Numbered from the stretch's first letter, positions 29,817 to 38,492 are shown. The stretch: 64,000 nucleotides of DNA from Candidimonas sp. SYP-B2681 (GCF_003971065.1 NZ_RYDV01000002.1:496001-560000); one strand, 5' to 3'. Numbers and translations: made by a program. The notes: generated from the sequence alone by a model not told the origin.

Positions 29817-30542
29817 TTAGTGAATGATTTTTTGCAAAAAGCTCTGTGCGCGCTGCGACCGTTGAGTAGTAAAGAATTCGTCCTTGCTGCAGTCCTCGAT
29901 AATGTGGCCCATATCCATAAAGATCACGCGGTCTGCAACCTTTCTGGCGAAGCCCATCTCGTGCGTGACAACGATCATCGTCATTCCTTCCTGAGCCAGG
30001 TCGACCATAACGTCCAGTACTTCGGTAATCATCTCGGGGTCAAGAGCTGAAGTGGGCTCGTCAAATAGCATGGCAAGCGGATCCATCGACAGCGCTCTGG
30101 CGATAGCCACTCGTTGTTGCTGTCCCCCTGATAGCTGGCTGGGAAACTTATCCTTATGGGCAAGCAGGCCGACACGTTCCAGATACTTAAGCGCTCTCTC
30201 TTGTGCCTCTAGCGAGCTTCGCTTCAAGACTTTTACTTGGGGCAGGGTGATATTTTTTATGACCGACATATGGGGAAAGAGCTCAAAACTTTGAAATACC
30301 ATTCCTATGCGAGACCGTAGCGCGGGCAGATTTGTCTTGGGGTCTGCTACGGAAATTCCATCGACAATGATTTCTCCGCTTTGAATGGGCTCGAGACCAT
30401 TGATGGTTTTGATCAGGGTCGATTTGCCCGATCCCGATGGGCCGCACACAACCACGACTTCGCCTTTCTCGATGCGAGTCGAACAATCGCTCAGAACCTG
30501 AAAATTTCCATAGCTCTTACTAACGTTTTTCATTTCAATCAT
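29817..30542 (-). CDS. Amino-acid ABC transporter ATP-binding protein (GltL/GlnQ type)
   Basis: A 241-residue ATPase with Walker A CGPSGSGKSTLIKT (about residue 33), the Q-loop FQSFELFPHMSVIKNI, signature LSGGQQQRVAIARAL, Walker B MLFDEPTSALDPE and the H-loop VTHEMGFARKVADRV, in the standard order for polar amino-acid importers. It powers the two permeases encoded just upstream (GltJ- and GltK-like). It is 40 bases after the GltK-like gene and 31 before the DSD1-family gene, within one minus-strand operon. Confidence 0.95.
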   Translation of the reverse strand: MIEMKNVSKSYGNFQVLSDCSTRIEKGEVVVVCGPSGSGKSTLIKTINGLEPIQSGEIIVDGISVADPKTNLPALRSRIGMVFQSFELFPHMSVIKNITLPQVKVLKRSSLEAQERALKYLERVGLLAHKDKFPSQLSGGQQQRVAIARALSMDPLAMLFDEPTSALDPEMITEVLDVMVDLAQEGMTMIVVTHEMGFARKVADRVIFMDMGHIIEDCSKDEFFTTQRSQRAQSFLQKIIH

Positions 30543-30582
30543 TGGGTCCTCGATGGCGGTTCAATTCATGTAGTGTGGGCAT

Positions 30583-31275
30583 TCAGGTTGCAATCGCTGC
30601 TTGTCTTTCCATCCGCTTCACCATCAGGGACAAGCCAAAGCTGATTGAAAAATAGACCAGAGCAACGAACAAGTACATTTCAACCATGCGCCCGTCCCTT
30701 TGTGCAATTTTGCTGGCCGCGCCGACGAAGTCAGTGATCGACAAGACATAGACCAACGATACATCCTGGAAAAGGATGATGGTCTGGGTTAACAGAACAG
30801 GCATCATGTTCCTAAAGGCTTGGGGCAAAATAATAGTCGTCATGGATTGAAATGAATTCATTCCCAAGGCTTTTGCGGCCATGTGTTGCCCCTGAGGAAT
30901 CGACTGGATACCGGCGCGTATGATTTCGCAGTAATAGGCCGCTTCGAAGAGAACGAAAGTGATTAGCGAGGACGAGAATGCGCCGACTCTGACGGGTTGA
31001 TCGGATCCTATAAGCCACGCGCCGATGTATGGCACGAGGAAATAGAACCAGAAAATGACCAGGACGAGTGGCACGGCTCGTATCGTATTGACATAGGTGG
31101 AAGCCGTTCCCGATATCAGCCAGTTGCTCGATAGTCGCATCATGGCCAGTAAGGTACCCAGGAGTATGCCGCCCGACATGGCAAGGATGGTCAGCTTAAG
31201 GGTGAATGACATCCCGGTCGAGAATAGGTAGACCCACGACCGCTCAATGACGTTGAAATCCAGGTCGCCCAGCAT
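30583..31275 (-). CDS. Amino-acid ABC transporter permease (GltK-like)
   Basis: A 230-residue inner-membrane protein of the HisMQ family with about five transmembrane segments and the EAA loop GIQSIPQGQHMAAKALGMNSFQSMTTIILPQAFRNMMP that contacts the ATPase. STYVNTIRAVPLVLVIFWFYFLVP is the usual periplasmic-gate segment. The start codon is one base after the stop of the GltJ-like gene (TGACATG), so the two permeases are translationally coupled and form the heterodimeric channel. Confidence 0.93.
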   Translation of the reverse strand: MLGDLDFNVIERSWVYLFSTGMSFTLKLTILAMSGGILLGTLLAMMRLSSNWLISGTASTYVNTIRAVPLVLVIFWFYFLVPYIGAWLIGSDQPVRVGAFSSSLITFVLFEAAYYCEIIRAGIQSIPQGQHMAAKALGMNSFQSMTTIILPQAFRNMMPVLLTQTIILFQDVSLVYVLSITDFVGAASKIAQRDGRMVEMYLFVALVYFSISFGLSLMVKRMERQAAIAT

Positions 31276-31276
31276 G

Positions 31277-32035
31277 TCAGTTTTTCCTTTGCGAAACAGA
31301 TTTGCTGCCGCTAAATCCGGGTATGGCTACGCGCTTTTCCAGCAAACGCATGAACATAAGAATCGTCACGTTGATGAGCAGATAGATCAGTGTGGCTGCC
31401 GTAAACGCCTCAAAGGTTTGGAACGAAAATTCGCTCATTGCACGCGTGCTGGCGGTAAGCTCGAGCAGCCCTATTGTCAGGCCCACCGCGCTGTTTTTTA
31501 TGATGTTTAGACACTCGCTTCCTAAAGGCGGCAACGCTATACGGAACGCCATCGGCAGCAGTACGTAGCGATAAGTCTGTGGCAATGTAAAACCCAGCGC
31601 ATTCCCCGCTAACTTCTGGCCTGGCGGCAACGAATTGATGCCCGACGAAAGCATGATGGCAATTCGGACCGAGTGAAAGAAACCCAGGCACACGATCGCC
31701 GTCAGGAAGGGCGAATCCGGCAGCGTTTTAAGCCATGTGCCCACTGTTTCGGGCAGGAGTTCGGGCACAACAAAAAACCACAAGAAAAATTGAACCAGAA
31801 GAGGGATATTCCGGAACACCTCGATGTAGGCATTCGTTGCGCGTCTTAGCCAGCGGCTGGGCAAAGTACGGGCGGTTCCAACGATTATGCCGATCGATAC
31901 AGCAATGATCGCGGCGATGGCTGAAGTCAATAGTGTCAGATATAGCCCATGTAAGAGCATGTCTATATAGTTTCCCGAGCCGTGACCGTACGGAGACTGT
32001 TCCCAGAATATTCCCCAGTTCCAGTTGTAATTCAT
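31277..32035 (-). CDS. Amino-acid ABC transporter permease (GltJ-like)
   Basis: A protein of 252 residues from the ATG at 32035; a TTG at 32050 would add 5 residues. HisMQ-family permease with ATNAYIEVFRNIPLLVQFFLWFFVVPELLP, and the EAA loop GINSLPPGQKLAGNALGFTLPQTYRYVLLPMAFRIALPPL. The N-terminal YNWNWGIFWEQSPYGHGSGNYIDMLLHGLYLTL stretch is typical of GltJ of glutamate/aspartate importers. It lies 149 bases after the binding-protein gene, with a hairpin in the gap, and is coupled to the second permease. Confidence 0.93.
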   Translation of the reverse strand: MNYNWNWGIFWEQSPYGHGSGNYIDMLLHGLYLTLLTSAIAAIIAVSIGIIVGTARTLPSRWLRRATNAYIEVFRNIPLLVQFFLWFFVVPELLPETVGTWLKTLPDSPFLTAIVCLGFFHSVRIAIMLSSGINSLPPGQKLAGNALGFTLPQTYRYVLLPMAFRIALPPLGSECLNIIKNSAVGLTIGLLELTASTRAMSEFSFQTFEAFTAATLIYLLINVTILMFMRLLEKRVAIPGFSGSKSVSQRKN

Positions 32036-32067
32036 GGTTTGTTCATCCAACTAGTGATTCCTGGAAG

Positions 32068-32086
32068 CCAATGCTTCGCGCATTGG
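32068..32086 (-). promoter_or_regulatory. Intercistronic hairpin between binding-protein and permease genes
   Basis: Perfect 7-base arms CCAATGC (32068-32074) and GCATTGG (32080-32086) with a 5-base loop. It lies in the gap after the binding-protein gene and before the permease gene, without a T-run on the minus strand. Such hairpins commonly give excess binding protein over membrane parts. Confidence 0.5.
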
Positions 32087-32184
32087 TCCTTTTTTGGACG
32101 GAGGTCGAGCGGAAGCATGCGGATATACGGATGCCTCCGCTCTATAGACGACAAAGGAGAGATAGGCGCACTGCTGCGTACGAC

Positions 32185-33132
32185 CTATTTCGACGGTGAA
32201 CCGGCTTTATTTACCAAGGCGAAGTAGTGCGCTGGGTCTGGGGAGTCGGTGGGGTTGGCTATTGCCGCCCGGAGGTAATCCGAAATAGGCCAATTCAAGT
32301 TGATACCCTTGGGAGGGATCGGCGATAGAAACCATTTCGAATAGATTTTTTCGATCTCTCCTGATCGAAATACATCGGTAATCGCCGTATCTACCGCTGC
32401 TTTGAATTGTGGGTCGTCACGGCGCAACATGAGTCCGTATGGATCCACCGACAATGATTCTTGTGAGATGGCATACGCTTCAGGATTTTTTGAACTGGCA
32501 ATGAGGGCGGCGGAGTGAATGTCATCTTGCGCGTAGGCAACCGCGCGTCCCGTCTCGACCAACAAGAAGGCCTCGCTGTGTTCCGTCGCCGTGGCGACTG
32601 TCATACCCAATTTTCTTTCCACATTCAATTGTGAAATTTGTCTGATATTTGTCGTCCCCGACATGGAAACAATGGGCTTGCCTTGCATGTCATCGAGCTT
32701 GTTGATGTTGGATGTTTTTTTAGCCAGCAGCCGATTCCCGGTAATGAAGACGGTAGGCGAAAAAGCGACTTGTTTTTGCCGTTCAGCAGTATTGGAAGCC
32801 CCATCGCATTGCATATCTGTCGTGCCATTTGCCAATAATGGGATCCGAGTGGCTGCAGTCGTAGGAGTAAGAATCACCTTGATATCGGGGCGCGCCAAAG
32901 ATTTGCGCACTTGTTCTACGACCTTCATGCATAGATCCAGCGAATAACCGTGAAAGTCCTGTTTATCGTCTTGATAGTTAAACGGGACAGATGTTTCCCG
33001 CACTCCTAAAGAAATACTGCCAGACTCGTTGATCTTTTTGAGAGTACCGGCCAGATCGGATGCCTGGACCGATGTCGCCAGAACACCGGCTCCGATGGCT
33101 GCAACAACAAACTTTGAGCTTTTGAGTAGCAT
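32185..33132 (-). CDS. Glutamate/aspartate-type periplasmic binding protein (GltI-like)
   Basis: A 315-residue family 3 solute-binding protein with a signal peptide (MLLKSSKFVVAAIGAGVLATSVQA, cut near residue 24). Family segments are GSISLGVRETSVPFNYQDD, the GYSLDLCMKVVEQV helix, ASNTAERQKQVAFSPTVFITGNRLL, SGTTNIRQISQLN and AYAQDDIHSAALIASS. Overall it resembles GltI of Escherichia coli, but the ligand-pocket stretch ECGSTTNN expected there reads QCDGASNT, which suggests an altered ligand. AAAGGAT lies 5 bases before the ATG. It follows the TetR gene and leads the transporter operon. Confidence 0.9.
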   Translation of the reverse strand: MLLKSSKFVVAAIGAGVLATSVQASDLAGTLKKINESGSISLGVRETSVPFNYQDDKQDFHGYSLDLCMKVVEQVRKSLARPDIKVILTPTTAATRIPLLANGTTDMQCDGASNTAERQKQVAFSPTVFITGNRLLAKKTSNINKLDDMQGKPIVSMSGTTNIRQISQLNVERKLGMTVATATEHSEAFLLVETGRAVAYAQDDIHSAALIASSKNPEAYAISQESLSVDPYGLMLRRDDPQFKAAVDTAITDVFRSGEIEKIYSKWFLSPIPPKGINLNWPISDYLRAAIANPTDSPDPAHYFALVNKAGSPSK

Positions 33133-33230
33133 TGCTTATCCTTTGAGAGTCATAGACCCTAGTGAGTGGTAAAGGTGTAAAAGCGGTTTTAATCGAGCGA
33201 TCCAGTCATCGGTTTTCAGGTCATACGTTG

Positions 33231-33905
33231 TTATGCTTTCGTGCTGGAGCCTTTTGGTTTTCGTTGTTTCTCTAAATCGGCTAGTGGCACATTCTGTAGA
33301 GCTTGAGGAAATCCGTGGCCAATATGTTCCAAAGCACCATATAAGCGTGCCCATCCCTCATCGGTTCGCAATGGAACCCCCAGAAAGTGGCTTTCAGTTT
33401 TAGCGCGCAGCTTCATATACAGCACTCCCGCCAACATAATGCTGACTATCGCCGGAATATCGGCTTCTTCTGTCAGGCCGTCTATACGGTCTATGAAGGA
33501 ACGAGCTGCCCGTTCTCTACGATCGGCTAGCTGAGCCGTCAAGTCGTTCCGCTCGACAAGTTCCCACAGGCGAATTTCCCGAAGGGTATCGTTACTTCCC
33601 AGCGCTTCGATTTGCGCCTTGAGCATGGACATGACTAATTCTGAAGGGGGGCGTTGGCTTGACTCGTTGTCCTTGAGTAAACCAGAGCGGCCGGTCCAGA
33701 AATCCTGTTCTTGCATCCAGGCAAGCATGAGTCCGGACATGCCGCCGAAATAACGATAGATGAGTTCCTTGCTGACACCTGCGCGTTTTGCGATGGCATT
33801 GATTCCTACCGCAGCCATGCCATTCTCGCGAATTTGCAATTCCAGTGCGTCGAGTATCAGACGCTCTGTTTGTTCGCGACGCGACACTTTCTTGGCGGTG
33901 GTCAT
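33231..33905 (-). CDS. TetR family transcriptional regulator
   Basis: A 224-residue protein. The N-terminal helix-turn-helix (ILDALELQIRENGMAAVGINAIAKRAGVSKELIYRYFGGMSGLMLAW, residues 17-63) is classical TetR, and the C-terminal ligand domain is diverse. It is the first gene in front of the binding protein, permeases, ATPase and the two D-amino-acid enzymes, all on the same strand, so it is the likely local regulator. A perfect palindrome TGTGACC-N4-GGTCACA lies 46 bases upstream of its start and is a good candidate operator. Confidence 0.88.
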   Translation of the reverse strand: MTTAKKVSRREQTERLILDALELQIRENGMAAVGINAIAKRAGVSKELIYRYFGGMSGLMLAWMQEQDFWTGRSGLLKDNESSQRPPSELVMSMLKAQIEALGSNDTLREIRLWELVERNDLTAQLADRRERAARSFIDRIDGLTEEADIPAIVSIMLAGVLYMKLRAKTESHFLGVPLRTDEGWARLYGALEHIGHGFPQALQNVPLADLEKQRKPKGSSTKA

Positions 33906-33951
33906 ATCCTTAGTCCGGTTTTCTGCTCAACGCAATCGGAGTTATAAAAAA

Positions 33952-33969
33952 TGTGACCGTATGGTCACA
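33952..33969. promoter_or_regulatory. Candidate TetR operator
   Basis: TGTGACC (33952-33958) and GGTCACA (33963-33969) form a perfect palindrome with a 4-base spacer, of the TGACC-N4-GGTCA type often bound by TetR proteins. It lies just upstream of the TetR gene and so at the head of the D-amino-acid operon. Confidence 0.6.
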
Positions 33970-34025
33970 AAAAATTCTAACAGTTTCGGCAAGGCCGGGA
34001 CAAGAAGATTTTTATAGGGATATAC

Positions 34026-34048
34026 CCCCGGCCATGGGAAGGCCGGGG
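34026..34048 (-). terminator. Hairpin downstream of gshA
   Basis: Perfect 8-base GC arms CCCCGGCC (34026-34033) and GGCCGGGG (34041-34048) with a 7-base loop, 41 bases after the gshA stop on the minus strand. The following sequence is only weakly T-rich, so termination strength is uncertain. Confidence 0.5.
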
Positions 34049-34088
34049 TGGGCGCTACATTGCACTTCTATGAATTTATTGGGGCCAA

Positions 34089-35654
34089 TCAGGGGCGGCG
34101 AAGGGCCGCATGAAAGCGCGCTACATAGCTGGAAAAGTCTTCCGAATCACTATCTTCCAGTCGCTTCTGGTCGGTGACCGACCTATGGACAATTTGTTTG
34201 TACTGTTCCAAGGTGCTTGCGCTTAAGCTTTGTGCACGCAAAGCGTCGCGATGCTGCGAGCTCTGTTTCAGCGAGTAGTCGTGCAGGCTTAAGCCTTCGT
34301 CGCGCATCTGTTGTAGAAGTTGCGCTGAAGGGGTTTGGTCGCTGTCGTGAAGTTTGATGTTTTGTGCTGATATCGCCCGGGCGTAATGGTCGCCCCCATG
34401 CACGGTATCCAGCAGGTCTGCATAGGGTATCAGGCGCTGAAGTAATTCTTTGCCCCATTCGGCCAACGATATCGGTTTGTTCTGCTTCACCAGCACAAGA
34501 CCCGGTTTGCGCCCTTCCTTGACGACTAAGCCAAAGTTGTCGTGGCTATCGCGGCAATATCCGTTATTAGGAAACATAGCGCTTTCTTCAACGGCACAGA
34601 ACAGCAGGAAAGCATCCATGAACCGACTGGTATCTGTGGAAATACCTACGGGGGAAGTGGGATCGATGTCCAGGCAGCGCACTTCAATATATTGCACACC
34701 TCGTTCCGCAAGCGCCGTTGCGGGCCGTTCGCCTCGCCCCGTAGTGCGTTTAGGACGGATGTTGGAATAAAACTCGTTCTCTATTTGCAGGATGTTCGTG
34801 TTGAGTTGTATCCATTCGCCATTGCGGTGAGTGCCAATCTTTTCGTATTCTGGCCACGGGGTGGTGACAGCGCCGTAAAGGCGGGTCAGGAACGTTTCCA
34901 GGTCGTTGTAGCAAAGCTGCAAGTCGGATTGCGCCTTGTTCTGGTACCCCAGGTCGCTCATGCGCAGGCTGGTGGCGTAAGGCAAGTACAGCGTATCGGC
35001 GTCGAATTCATGCAAAGAATGCTCATCAATGCGTTGCATAAAGCTTTTCGACACAGCCGGCGATGCACCAAACAGGTACATCAGGAGCCACGAATGCCGG
35101 GTAAAGTTGCGGATCAGGGCCAAATAGCCTTTAGAACGCTGGTCTTCGGGCGAATTTCCCGTGATGCCGGTAAGATCCCAGAACGTGTCAGGCAATGAAA
35201 AATTATAATGAACGCCGGCAATGCACTGCATGGCTTTTCCATATCGTTCGGCTAGCCCGCGCCGATACACATGCTTTAACATGCCGGAATTAGACGTGCC
35301 ATACCAGGCTACGGGGATATCGGCTTCCGAAGGCAACAGGGCTGGCATGGACTGGTTCCATACTAATTCATGCTGCAACTGTTGAGCGACGAATCGGTGT
35401 GTTACTTCCAGTTCTTCGTGCAGGCTTTCTATAGAATCGTGCGTGCCTGTAATAAGCTCGAGCAGCGACTCGGAATAGTCGGTGGTGATCCTGGAGTTCG
35501 TCAAAGCGGAGCCCAACGCCGGCGGATGCGGCGTTTTAGCCAAGGTGCCCTGTTCATCGACGCGCAGCCCTTCTTTTTCGATACCGCGCAAAATTCCTTT
35601 CAGCTCGGGCAGGTTTTGACCGAGCGTAGCAAGGCGTTGGTTAGTTGAAGTCAT
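34089..35654 (-). CDS. gshA: Glutamate-cysteine ligase
   Basis: A 521-residue protein of the proteobacterial type 1 GshA family. Characteristic parts are GILRGIEKEGLRVDEQGTLAKTPHPPALGSALTNSRITTDYSESLLELITG at the N terminus, LTGITGNSPEDQRSKGYLALIRNFTRHSWLLMYLFGASPAV, and YIEVRCLDIDPTSPVGI. It joins glutamate and cysteine with ATP, the first and limiting step of glutathione synthesis. It stands alone here; gshB is not in the window. It is divergent from the small lipoprotein at 35710. Confidence 0.96.
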   Translation of the reverse strand: MTSTNQRLATLGQNLPELKGILRGIEKEGLRVDEQGTLAKTPHPPALGSALTNSRITTDYSESLLELITGTHDSIESLHEELEVTHRFVAQQLQHELVWNQSMPALLPSEADIPVAWYGTSNSGMLKHVYRRGLAERYGKAMQCIAGVHYNFSLPDTFWDLTGITGNSPEDQRSKGYLALIRNFTRHSWLLMYLFGASPAVSKSFMQRIDEHSLHEFDADTLYLPYATSLRMSDLGYQNKAQSDLQLCYNDLETFLTRLYGAVTTPWPEYEKIGTHRNGEWIQLNTNILQIENEFYSNIRPKRTTGRGERPATALAERGVQYIEVRCLDIDPTSPVGISTDTSRFMDAFLLFCAVEESAMFPNNGYCRDSHDNFGLVVKEGRKPGLVLVKQNKPISLAEWGKELLQRLIPYADLLDTVHGGDHYARAISAQNIKLHDSDQTPSAQLLQQMRDEGLSLHDYSLKQSSQHRDALRAQSLSASTLEQYKQIVHRSVTDQKRLEDSDSEDFSSYVARFHAALRRP

Positions 35655-35709
35655 TACAGGGCATCTTTAGAAGTCTTTATCGCAGCTGATTTTACCTGAG
35701 GGGTTGGAG

Positions 35710-36219
35710 TTGACACGTATTGCGCTAATAGTATTGTTATCGGGCCTGCTGCTGGCCTGCACGCCCAGCTATAACTGGAGGGAGATCTCGGTGGCTGGTG
35801 GCGCAGTGCATGCCTTTTTCCCGGATAGGCCTATAACGCAGGAGCGGCCCCTGAATTTTTCTGGTCATGAGATACGATTTGGGCTTACTACGGCCAGCGT
35901 CGACGACGTTGTATTCGCGGTAGCCTATGCTCCGTTGCCCGAAGCTCTGCGGTCAGATCCGGCAAAAGCGCAAGAGTTTGTTTCGGCTGTAGTGACGTCG
36001 CTTTATCGTAATGTCGGTGCCACGGTTCCAGCGAAGCTTCCAGAATCAGGTGAGGCTTTTGCGATTGACGGTCGGTCTGGGCAGAGCGATATACGCATGC
36101 GCGCCAGGGTATGGCTCACGAGTCATGCGCTGGTAGAGGCGATTGTGACCGCGGATCAGGCAACATTTCCGCAGGCCGAAGCTGATGAGTTTTTGAGCGG
36201 AATACAGGTGGCTCGGTAA
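35710..36219 (+). CDS. Putative lipoprotein of unknown function
   Basis: A protein of about 169 residues. The start is a TTG at 35710 preceded at 6 bases by GAGGGG; another TTG 6 bases earlier is possible. The lipoprotein signal peptide MTRIALIVLLSGLLLACTPSY has a clear lipobox (LLAC), so the mature protein begins at Cys and is membrane-attached. The body is beta-rich (GGAVHAFFPDRPITQERPLNFSGHEIRFGLTTASVDDVVFAVAYAPLP). I recognise no named family. Its last about 100 bases overlap the 3' end of the LuxR-type HTH gene on the other strand. Confidence 0.8.
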   Translation: MTRIALIVLLSGLLLACTPSYNWREISVAGGAVHAFFPDRPITQERPLNFSGHEIRFGLTTASVDDVVFAVAYAPLPEALRSDPAKAQEFVSAVVTSLYRNVGATVPAKLPESGEAFAIDGRSGQSDIRMRARVWLTSHALVEAIVTADQATFPQAEADEFLSGIQVAR

Positions 36220-36418
36220 GGGCTGGCAGCAAACCCGATTGCAGCGCCGCAGTAATTGCTGCCTGGCGTCCATGCACGCCTAGCTTGCGGCACGCATTGT
36301 GAATATGGAAATTGATTGTTCTTTCGGTAAGCCCAAGAATTACACCCATCTCCCAACTTGTCTTACCAAATGCCGCCCAGCGTAGACATGCCAGCTCGCG
36401 GCTTGTTAGCGGTTTCAT
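36116..36418 (-). CDS. Stand-alone LuxR-type HTH protein without sensor domain
   Basis: A 100-residue protein whose first 63 residues are a complete LuxR/GerE DNA-binding domain (LTSRELACLRWAAFGKTSWEMGVILGLTERTINFHIHNACRKLGV), closest in style to the HTH of quorum-sensing LuxR proteins (TxNFHIxNAxxKLGV). No autoinducer-binding or receiver domain precedes it: the 200 bases upstream are AT-rich and non-coding. A perfect AGGAGG lies 8 bases before the ATG, so this is a real start and not a broken gene fragment. The last 35 or so residues are Pro/Ser-rich and lie antisense to the lipoprotein gene; they may be poorly constrained. Confidence 0.75.
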   Translation of the reverse strand: MKPLTSRELACLRWAAFGKTSWEMGVILGLTERTINFHIHNACRKLGVHGRQAAITAALQSGLLPALTEPPVFRSKTHQLRPAEMLPDPRSQSPLPAHDS

Positions 36419-36510
36419 GCGCCGCCCCTCCTATTTGATTCATATATTAATTACATTTTTTCATCAAATGTATCAAGTATTGTCTGGAAGGTAAATGGGG
36501 CCGGATAAAA

Positions 36511-36603
36511 GCGCCCGCGGGCACTGTCTGGATACAGGTCGACATCAGGTGATAAAATCAATATTCGTAATAGCGCCGATTTGCTTGATCTGCTTGCGGG
36601 CGC
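36511..36603 (+). promoter_or_regulatory. Inverted repeat in the metX leader
   Basis: GCGCCCGC (36511-36518) and GCGGGCGC (36596-36603) are perfectly complementary and enclose about 77 bases just upstream of the metX ribosome site. They could close a leader RNA structure. It does not match any SAM or SAH riboswitch pattern I know. Confidence 0.3.
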
Positions 36604-36630
36604 CTCATAAATCCAGCTAAAGAGGTCCTT

Positions 36631-37884
36631 ATGGCCGATACTTCCGTACCTGATACTTCTTCAATTGCCGCTACAGCTTCATCGCCCGCCCCCACCGTCG
36701 CGGTGCCGCCCGGATCTGTCGGAATTGTCAGTCCCCAATTTATATCGTTCAACGAACCCCTTCACCTGACCAGCGGCCAGGTGCTGCCTTGTTATGAGTT
36801 GGCGGTGGAAACCTATGGCAGCCTGAACGCTGAACGCAGCAATGCCGTGCTGATCTGCCATGCGCTGAATGCCTCCCATCATGTGGCCGGCATTTCGGCC
36901 ACTAATCCGAAAGACATTGGGTGGTGGGACAATATGGTTGGGCCTGGCAAGGCCGTGGATACCGATAGATTTTTCGTGATTGGCGTTAATAATATTGGCT
37001 CGTGTTTTGGGTCGACGGGGCCAGCCAGCATAAATCCAGAAACCAATGATCGCTGGGCTGCCGCTTTTCCGATGCTTACGGTGGAAGACTGGGTGCAAGC
37101 CCAGGCTCGTCTTGCCGACCATTTCGGAATTCAGAAGCTGGCTGCTGTGATGGGTGGTTCACTTGGCGGCATGCAGGCCTTGAGCTGGGCCATTACATGC
37201 CCCGATCGTATCGGCCATTGCATTGTTATTGCCAGCACACCTCGACTGTCGGCACAAAATATCGGATTCAACGAGGTCGCGCGGCGTTCCATTATCAGTG
37301 ATCCGGACTTCCATGGTGGCGATTACTATTGCCACAATGTTGTACCCCGACACGGCTTGTCGGTGGCGCGCATGGTGGGGCATATAACCTATCTGTCCGA
37401 CGACGACATGGCCGAGAAGTTTGGCCGCACGCAGCGCTCACCGGCCGATAATGGCGAATTCCATTACGGCTATGACGTAGAGTTCGAAGTGGAGTCTTAC
37501 CTGCGCTATCAAGGTGAGAAGTTCTCCACTTACTTCGATGCGAACACCTATTTGTTAATAACGCGGGCACTCGATTATTTCGATCCGGCCCGCAATCATG
37601 GCGGCGACCTGGACCGCGCCCTGCGCGACGTTAGTGCTGATTTTTTGTTGATTTCATTCAGCACTGACTGGCGTTTTCCGCCAGCCAGGTCACGTGAAAT
37701 CGTGCGCTCCTTGCTTAAGAACAAGCGTCCTGTCACTTACGCAGAGATCGACGCACCTCATGGTCATGACGCTTTCCTGCTAGACGATGTTCGATATCAC
37801 GCGGTGGTGCAGGGCTATTACGACCGAATTGCCGCCAAGCTCGGCTTGCCGGAGCGCGGTCAGATCAGGGGGGTGTTAGCGTGA
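36631..37884 (+). CDS. metX: Homoserine O-acyltransferase MetX
   Basis: A 417-residue alpha/beta-hydrolase-fold enzyme. The catalytic serine is in the nucleophile elbow [12 protein letters not shown], the aspartate in [11 protein letters not shown] and the histidine in [26 protein letters not shown] and [17 protein letters not shown] are further family blocks. It acylates homoserine (acetyl- or succinyl-CoA; betaproteobacterial MetX-MetW systems may use succinyl-CoA) for methionine synthesis. The first 30 residues ([25 protein letters not shown]) are a low-complexity extension. metW overlaps its end by 4 bases. Confidence 0.95.
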   Translation: MADTSVPDTSSIAATASSPAPTVAVPPGSVGIVSPQFISFNEPLHLTSGQVLPCYELAVETYGSLNAERSNAVLICHALNASHHVAGISATNPKDIGWWDNMVGPGKAVDTDRFFVIGVNNIGSCFGSTGPASINPETNDRWAAAFPMLTVEDWVQAQARLADHFGIQKLAAVMGGSLGGMQALSWAITCPDRIGHCIVIASTPRLSAQNIGFNEVARRSIISDPDFHGGDYYCHNVVPRHGLSVARMVGHITYLSDDDMAEKFGRTQRSPADNGEFHYGYDVEFEVESYLRYQGEKFSTYFDANTYLLITRALDYFDPARNHGGDLDRALRDVSADFLLISFSTDWRFPPARSREIVRSLLKNKRPVTYAEIDAPHGHDAFLLDDVRYHAVVQGYYDRIAAKLGLPERGQIRGVLA

Positions 37885-38492
37885 GCCGATCCACCGTAGC
37901 ACCCAAACATGTCCGCGCGGACCTCAAACGCATTGCAAGCTGGATCGAACCCGAAAGCCGGGTTCTGGATTTGGGCTGCGGCGACGGAACGTTACTTGCC
38001 TATTTGCAGAATAGTAAGAACGTTACTGGGGCGGGGGTAGAACTTAGCGATGAGCTCGTCATCGCTTCGGTTCGCCGGGGCGTCCAGGTCATACAGCAGA
38101 ACCTGGAAGAAGGGCTGGCTTTATTTGACGACCAGCAGTTCGACACGGTTGTGCTGTCGCGGACTCTCCAATCCATGCATCACACAGAGCATATCTTGCG
38201 TGAAATGGCGCGGGTGGCGCGATTTGGTATTGTGTCGTTTCCGAACTTTGGCTATTGGCCTCATGGATGGTCGATTCTTTCAGGACGCATGCCGGTGACG
38301 GGTGAGATGCCATATCAGTGGTTTGATACTCCCAATATCCACTTATGCACGCTTAAGGATTTTGAGGACCTTGCTCTGGCATTGAGTTTGCGCATCACGC
38401 ACCTGGCGACATTCAATGGTAATAAAGAAATTAAAATGTTGCCCGGTTGGCGTAGTACTTTGGCCGTTTACCGCTTTGAATCACCGTACTAA
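37881..38492 (+). CDS. metW: Methionine biosynthesis protein MetW
   Basis: A 203-residue SAM-methyltransferase-fold protein. The SAM-binding motif [15 protein letters not shown] is near residue 32, followed by [29 protein letters not shown] and the MetW-typical [50 protein letters not shown]. The GTG start overlaps metX by 4 bases (GTGA), giving translational coupling; MetX and MetW work together in this branch of methionine synthesis. Its exact biochemical role is as a partner of MetX. Confidence 0.95.
   Translation: MSRSTVAPKHVRADLKRIASWIEPESRVLDLGCGDGTLLAYLQNSKNVTGAGVELSDELVIASVRRGVQVIQQNLEEGLALFDDQQFDTVVLSRTLQSMHHTEHILREMARVARFGIVSFPNFGYWPHGWSILSGRMPVTGEMPYQWFDTPNIHLCTLKDFEDLALALSLRITHLATFNGNKEIKMLPGWRSTLAVYRFESPY

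Noticed and set aside
27477-33905. Genomic island starting at tRNA-Arg
   Set aside because: No integrase gene and no repeated tRNA 3' end were seen downstream, and base composition is not obviously different.
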